Shown in pieces: positions 19,321 to 23,199 of a stretch of 23,199 nucleotides of DNA; position 1 is the first letter of the stretch, and the number at the start of each line of letters is the position of its first letter. The stretch is from NCBI GenBank assembly GCA_009663005.1, contig VIGQ01001700.1:1-23199 (forward strand), read 5' to 3'. The translations under genes and the position numbers were made by a program. A model generated the notes under the pieces. The model did not search any database. It was given only the letters and a program-made list of their open reading frames with translations, and was not told the origin of the DNA. The stretch comes from Actinidia chinensis. Lineage: Eukaryota > Streptophyta > Magnoliopsida > Ericales > Actinidiaceae.

Positions 19321-19429
19321 GACTGTACAAAACTCAATTTTGAACGATTAAACTTTCAGGATTAGCCAGTCCTTGATAAATAAAACTTTAATTAAATTTT
19401 TAAAACATTTTAAGTAAATGTTAATATTA

Positions 19430-20960
19430 ATCATGTTAATAAATGAAACGTATGGAATCAATCCAAGTAGGCCTCAAGAAACACGACGAACGAGTGTAAC
19501 GAATATATACCAAACAAGTAAGAACCTTAATCTCTACAGTAGAGTAAATTATCTTTTATGCTACGATATATATGATGAAATTATATTATGTTATGCAATT
19601 AAATCATGATTAGATAAAAATCTTTCGAAAAGAATTTTGTATGTATATGCCTATGTACCATATGTTTCTAACTTTTGCGGAAGGTATTCAACCGAATACC
19701 CTCGATCAAGGCTGTGTAAAAAGTATGTTATCAACACTCAACTAAGGACGGGAGGTCATAGTGCATAATGTATATTTCAAAAGAATTAGGTTGACTCAGA
19801 TATATCAACCACATGTACAAGCATGAATTTTGAAATAAATTCATGCGAAATATCAACTGGTTTTATCTTTCTCAGCTATGTGTTAGACGCATGGTATTTT
19901 TTTACTTTTGAAAAATATGGAATCAATATTGGGGATTATGGGTTATAAGCTAAGCAATCATGTTTAGGAACATTGTTTCTGATAATGTTGAAAGAAAACA
20001 AAGACAAGCAAGGGAGTAGAGCGATAGAATCACGCTTGAAGTTCTGTTGAACAATATAAATTTTAAGAAGATACGTCATGCATGTAACGAGAACAGTAGA
20101 TTTGATGTCGTCTAGCCAGGTTGACCAGAATGTATGAGGCCCTTGAACATGTAATGCATGTAAGTATGTAAGTATGTATTGAATGATATGATATGTACAG
20201 GTCTTTCTCCGATACGGGCATGTATTTTGAGAAGAATTGCAATATTGAATTTTATGACTCCAAAAAATAAATGATACGTTTCGCTTCCGCACCGGAAAAG
20301 AATTGGTGGGGCCCGTCTGAACCGAATAACATTGAACCCCAAGTATACATATCGTTGGCAACACTTGCACCCCAATCTGCCCTTCATCTTTGTTTTCCTC
20401 GTCCACGTTTCACCGCCACCACTCCACAATTCGTCCGCCCCTGTGGGCGTTAGGGGCGTCCGTTGGGTGTGTCACATTTAAACTCAGCATCCTGATGACA
20501 CGACAGCTGAAAACAGAAATTTAACACCGCAGCACAACGTCATGAAACATTTTTATACATTCCTTGCTTCAAAGATGGGCCCGAACATTTTCATCAAAAA
20601 AACGTTCAACATCTATCATCTGACATTGACCGTTCCAACATCATCATACTCGTTGGAAGCTTTGAAAGACTCACAATCCTCCACTTGTGACAAATTCCCC
20701 ACCCTTCAAGCTATGAAACCATTCCATTTTGAACGGGATCCTAGCCTCCAAAGTGGCAAAACTAGGTTGCCTTTAAAACTGGGACAATAGGTTATCGCTT
20801 CCATTTTTGTTACTCCGATCGCAAAGAACCACTCTTTCCAAGATAGTCAAAGAATGGTCTTCCACATGGCTTTCTTTGAAAAGTGGCCCACACTTAGAAC
20901 AGCTTAGTTTTATTTTCGTAATAAGAAACAATCTTCCTGTCTACTTGAGATCAAGCAAGT
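19430..20960. other. Element interior, unassigned
   Basis: It includes a GC-rich patch at 20280-20480 (GGGGCCCG, GGGCGTTAGGGGCGTCCGTT) and overlapping open frames at 19936-20429 (minus) and 20542-20790 (plus). None shows a known domain, and they overlap one another in different frames. No gag, protease or RT motif of Ty3/gypsy is visible where it would be expected. Confidence 0.4.
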
Positions 20961-21328
20961 CATTGTAGGATGTTTAACAAGTATCGAAAGGTGCGAGATT
21001 GGAGAGTGTGTAGTGAGGAGGATGAGGCCATTGATATTATGGTCCTACTATTACCTACACCTAAGCAAGGAAGGTGAGGAAGTATAGAGGAAGATGGGAG
21101 AAGGACCATTGATGATGGCCATGTGTTGAGTTTGTTCCAAAGATGCAAGATATTTGTGAATTTTTACTAACTGTTGAAGGTTTGATATGAACCAAAGGTT
21201 GAGGATCTCTCAAAGATTTCTGCCGAGTTGTCGTCTGTTCAAGTATCACCAAAAATTGAGGAAAGACTTCATGGGAAACAACTTGAAGATCCTTTGGGAT
21301 GGTGTTCAATTGGGCAAGTCTTGAGTAT

Positions 21329-21366
21329 GACGTGGGAGCAAATCTATGATGTGGGAGCAAATCTAT
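21329..21366 (+). repeat. 19-bp tandem duplication
   Basis: GACGTGGGAGCAAATCTAT is followed at once by GATGTGGGAGCAAATCTAT, one difference in 19 bases. Confidence 0.95.
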
Positions 21367-21626
21367 ATTCTTTTATAGCGGTTATGGTTCTTGGTTTGTG
21401 GAAGTATTGTTTGGTGAAGTGCTATTATGACATGTTGGTTTTGAAAATGCAGCCAAATGGGTGGCCATATCTGTACATGAAACATGGATGCGTAGAGGTA
21501 CATAACACGAAGAAGCCGTATTGAAGATGGGTTACTCGAAGATGAATGTTTTTTCTAGGCCTCCTATAGGACATAGTTCATTTGAGTTGCATAAAATGAT
21601 GTCCAACTTGAGAACAAGTTTTTTTT

Positions 21627-21637
21627 AGAAAGGGAAG
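21627..21637 (+). promoter_or_regulatory. Polypurine tract
   Basis: AGAAAGGGAAG lies six bases before the TG of the 3' LTR, the expected place for plus-strand DNA priming in an LTR retrotransposon. Confidence 0.55.
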
Positions 21638-21643
21638 TCCTGA

Positions 21644-21712
21644 TGTAGTACAAATTAGAATTAGTAGTTGCATTTTTAGTTTGCCCAGCTATATAGAAGT
21701 GTTGATATTTTG
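21644..21712 (+). repeat. 3' LTR, internally deleted
   Basis: TGTAGTACAAATTAG...TTTTAGTTTG...CAG-TATAT matches the first 50 bases of the 5' LTR. It then jumps to AGAAGTGTTGATATTTT, which matches AGAGGTATTGATTTTTT near the end of the 5' LTR. About 45 bases, including the TATA box, are missing between. Its right terminus is eroded. Confidence 0.65.
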
Positions 21713-22250
21713 ATAATAGAAATTGCTAAGAAGCTTTTGGCTATGTATCCCAAGTTTGGGACTCTCTCTCTAGAAAATCCATCGATTGATTTTGTGATTG
21801 TATCAAAACTCAACCTCTTAACAAGGTTCCACTTTCTATCACCATAAACGATGTTAGCATAAGACATCATAGCGAAAATCAATAGGATATAACTAACAAA
21901 TGAGCCGGGAGGATACCGAGTTATCAAGAAAAATCACATGGATGAGAACATGAAAGTGAGACACGCAACTTCTTTTGTAATTAAATACATATATACTTAG
22001 GTAATATGGGTGGATAACTTAACCTATTAATTAAGATCAATTGAAGTAATGAACCCACAATTTCACTGCACTCAAACCAGGAGGAGTCAACCACTCAACC
22101 TTCAACAACGAGCGAAGCCAAAAACACACCAAAATATTACTACCAATCCCTCCAAAGTATCATGAGTCCACACACACACCACGGGAACAATCCCAAAGTG
22201 CGTTCCAATCACAATCCTTTTTTCTCAGGCTATACCGAACGGCGGCCCCC
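21713..22250. other. Unassigned flank
   Basis: A minus-strand frame 21676-21927 is open for 83 codons and overlaps the 3' LTR. I recognise nothing in it. Confidence 0.4.
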
Positions 22251-22257
22251 TGCACCG

Positions 22258-22448
22258 TGCGGGTTTACGGACTTTCACTAACAATAATCTCTCAATCAAG
22301 TTAGGACCACACCTACCTAACAAATAGATTCCAAACACAAAATCCATTTTTCGAAGTGACTATAACCCAAAACCCCATAATGGTACCTACTCGCATGCGG
22401 ATTTACGGACTTTACTTACAGTTGATCGCTTTCAATCATATAAGGACC
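22258..22448. repeat. Diverged tandem duplication, 138-bp period
   Basis: Bases 22258-22308 and 22396-22448 share TGCGG-TTTACGGACTTT, CACTAACA/ACTTACAG, ATC-CTCAATCA and TAAGGACC / TTAGGACC. Confidence 0.75.
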
Positions 22449-22666
22449 CAAATTATGCAATTCATATTAGGCCACCAATTGTGATACCGTGTTGCCTGCT
22501 TGCTGCTGGATTGCTAACGACTCAAAACCACAAAACCTAAACGTCCAAAGCAAAGAAACCCGAAGCTAAATCTCCAGGAACACTTAACTCAAAACGCCAA
22601 GTACCAAATCAAACCCCAAAGGTCAAATAACAACAACAGCACAAATCTTAAATTTTAAACAATAGT

Positions 22667-23199
22667 GTGAGGTCCCAAAAATTCTCAGTCCAAGATTTAC
22701 GTACTCACAAACAAAACTTATTAAGATGGCCATACATATGCCTATAAATTACAGTTATCAAAACCATGTCGAGTAGTCACATAATTATACACATGATCAC
22801 ACATTGACCTAATTAAATAACTAAACATGAATAATCAAGGTCTCTACAATTCTTCAATGAATGCTAAGCCAGAGAACCGAAGGAAAGCCATTCTTTACGA
22901 ACCGGCACCAAAGAGAGAATGAATGATGATTTTGATGCTGCAAAAAGATTGGGAGGGGGACACGGGAACAAGGAAAGAGGGGGAGACATTTGAAAAGTAC
23001 ATGATTGAAAAATTAGGAGGGCGAACTGACATGGTGGATGTAGATCGGCGCTTACCACCCACCCATTTGTCACTGATTAAAGTGTTGTATGCATTGGTAT
23101 TTTTTATGCTTGCCACTAGGATTGAGTTCAAAAGTGGTAATTAATCAAGGATTGGATAACCACAAGCCAGGAATGCAGTACGCTGGACATACAAAATTT
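22667..23199 (+). other. Possible LTR start, otherwise unassigned
   Basis: TGTGAGGTCCCAAAAATT at 22667 resembles the TGT-AG-CCC-AAAATT start of many plant Ty3/gypsy LTRs. No polypurine tract precedes it and no second LTR or primer site is in the window. Short open frames at 22864-23144 on both strands are unrecognised. Confidence 0.25.

Larger units (their letters stand above)
18600..19420 (-). mobile_element. LTR-like insertion on the minus strand
   Basis: Read on the minus strand, the order is that of a plant LTR. A repeat-rich U3-like part comes first (60-bp repeats with AACCGGTT words). Next is AAAGTTATGGTCAAAATAAC, a phrase common in plant LTRs. A clear TATAAATAG follows, then a CT-rich transcribed part (18665-18735). 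Termini and primer site are not found, so this could be a truncated or solo LTR nested in the short-LTR element. Confidence 0.4.
21180..21645 (+). pseudogene. Possible 3' pol remnant of the short-LTR element
   Basis: The frame around 21200-21290 reads EDLSKISAELSSVQVSPKIE and then ERLHGKQLEDP, similar in style to the linker before integrase in plant Ty3/gypsy pol (SALQVxPxIxERI...Q..DP). At the far end DVQLENK / FFLERE leads into the LTR. A 19-bp tandem duplication (21329-21366) and frameshifts separate them. Integrase HHCC and DDE motifs are not visible. Confidence 0.35.
16977..21712 (+). mobile_element. Ty3/gypsy-like element with short LTRs, interior eroded
   Basis: Two related ends face the same way: TGCAGTACAAATTAG at 16977 and TGTAGTACAAATTAG at 21644. 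A primer site complementary to initiator tRNA-Met follows the first, and a purine run precedes the second. A reading frame DVQLENKFFLERE runs up to a TAG two bases into the 3' LTR, the way gypsy pol often ends. Upstream, ISAELSSVQVSPKIEER (within 21180-21290) is reminiscent of the RNase H-integrase linker of chromoviruses. The interior is otherwise unrecognisable and contains a likely nested insertion. Confidence 0.65.

Noticed and set aside
19936..20429. Overlapping minus-strand frames of 156 and 105 codons
   Set aside because: Long open frames, but two frames overlap with mixed low-complexity composition and no recognisable domain; treated as chance in eroded element sequence.
20280..20480. 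GC-rich patch as a gene promoter
   Set aside because: It has GGGCCC words but no TATA box at a suitable distance and no coding exon on either side.
1..23199. tRNA genes, rRNA, CRISPR array, or a bacterial-type operon
   Set aside because: No cloverleaf with A and B boxes, no regular spacer repeats and no consecutive long coding frames were seen by eye; a covariance-model scan was not possible.

Overview
The window looks like nuclear DNA of a flowering plant, probably a eudicot. It is AT-rich, has no dense operon-like coding, contains plant-type LTR retrotransposon fragments (Ty1/copia and Ty3/gypsy), a plant initiator-tRNA(Met)-type primer binding site, and short exons flanked by GT/AG-like splice sites. 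I cannot name the species. I find no intact protein-coding gene, tRNA, rRNA or CRISPR array. Long open frames are few, and most short ones are chance.

The main non-transposon content is a decayed, intron-containing copy of an insulin-degrading-enzyme-like metallopeptidase gene (M16 family, plant PXM16 / peroxisomal zinc-metallopeptidase type). It lies on the minus strand from about 16.36 kb down to 3.49 kb. Eleven exon remnants (two weak) occur in the order expected for the protein. Exon joints fall at conserved points, two introns are still about 95 bp, and one intron has grown to about 7 kb. Single-base frameshifts, damaged donor sites and the absence of the HxxEH zinc-binding exon show that it is a pseudogene. 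Only roughly the N-terminal 40 percent of the enzyme is represented.

Layout. 1-2125: fossil Ty1/copia pol on the plus strand, running in from the left edge (integrase tail, reverse transcriptase with the YVDD box, RNase H). 2150-3240: unassigned sequence with two diverged LTR-like copies. 3489-6220: downstream exons of the pseudogene, with a duplicated segment around a CT microsatellite. 6690-7539: a non-autonomous hAT-like element. 7540-11190: mostly unassigned intron sequence with a polypyrimidine tract and two members of a GGACAC-rich short repeat. 11190-12906: a probable solo LTR of a Tat/Athila-like gypsy element. 13171-16362: upstream exons, with a third short-repeat member and a local duplication. 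16977-21710: a Ty3/gypsy-like element with very short (about 115 bp) LTRs, recognised from the two LTRs, the primer binding site and the polypurine tract; its interior is largely replaced, including a minus-strand LTR-like insertion near 18.6-19.4 kb. 21.7-23.2 kb: unassigned, with a diverged tandem repeat and a possible LTR start.

The genes do not form a working pathway. The window is a record of one metabolic gene copy being dismantled while several retroelement families inserted into and beside it. I see no convincing undescribed functional system here.
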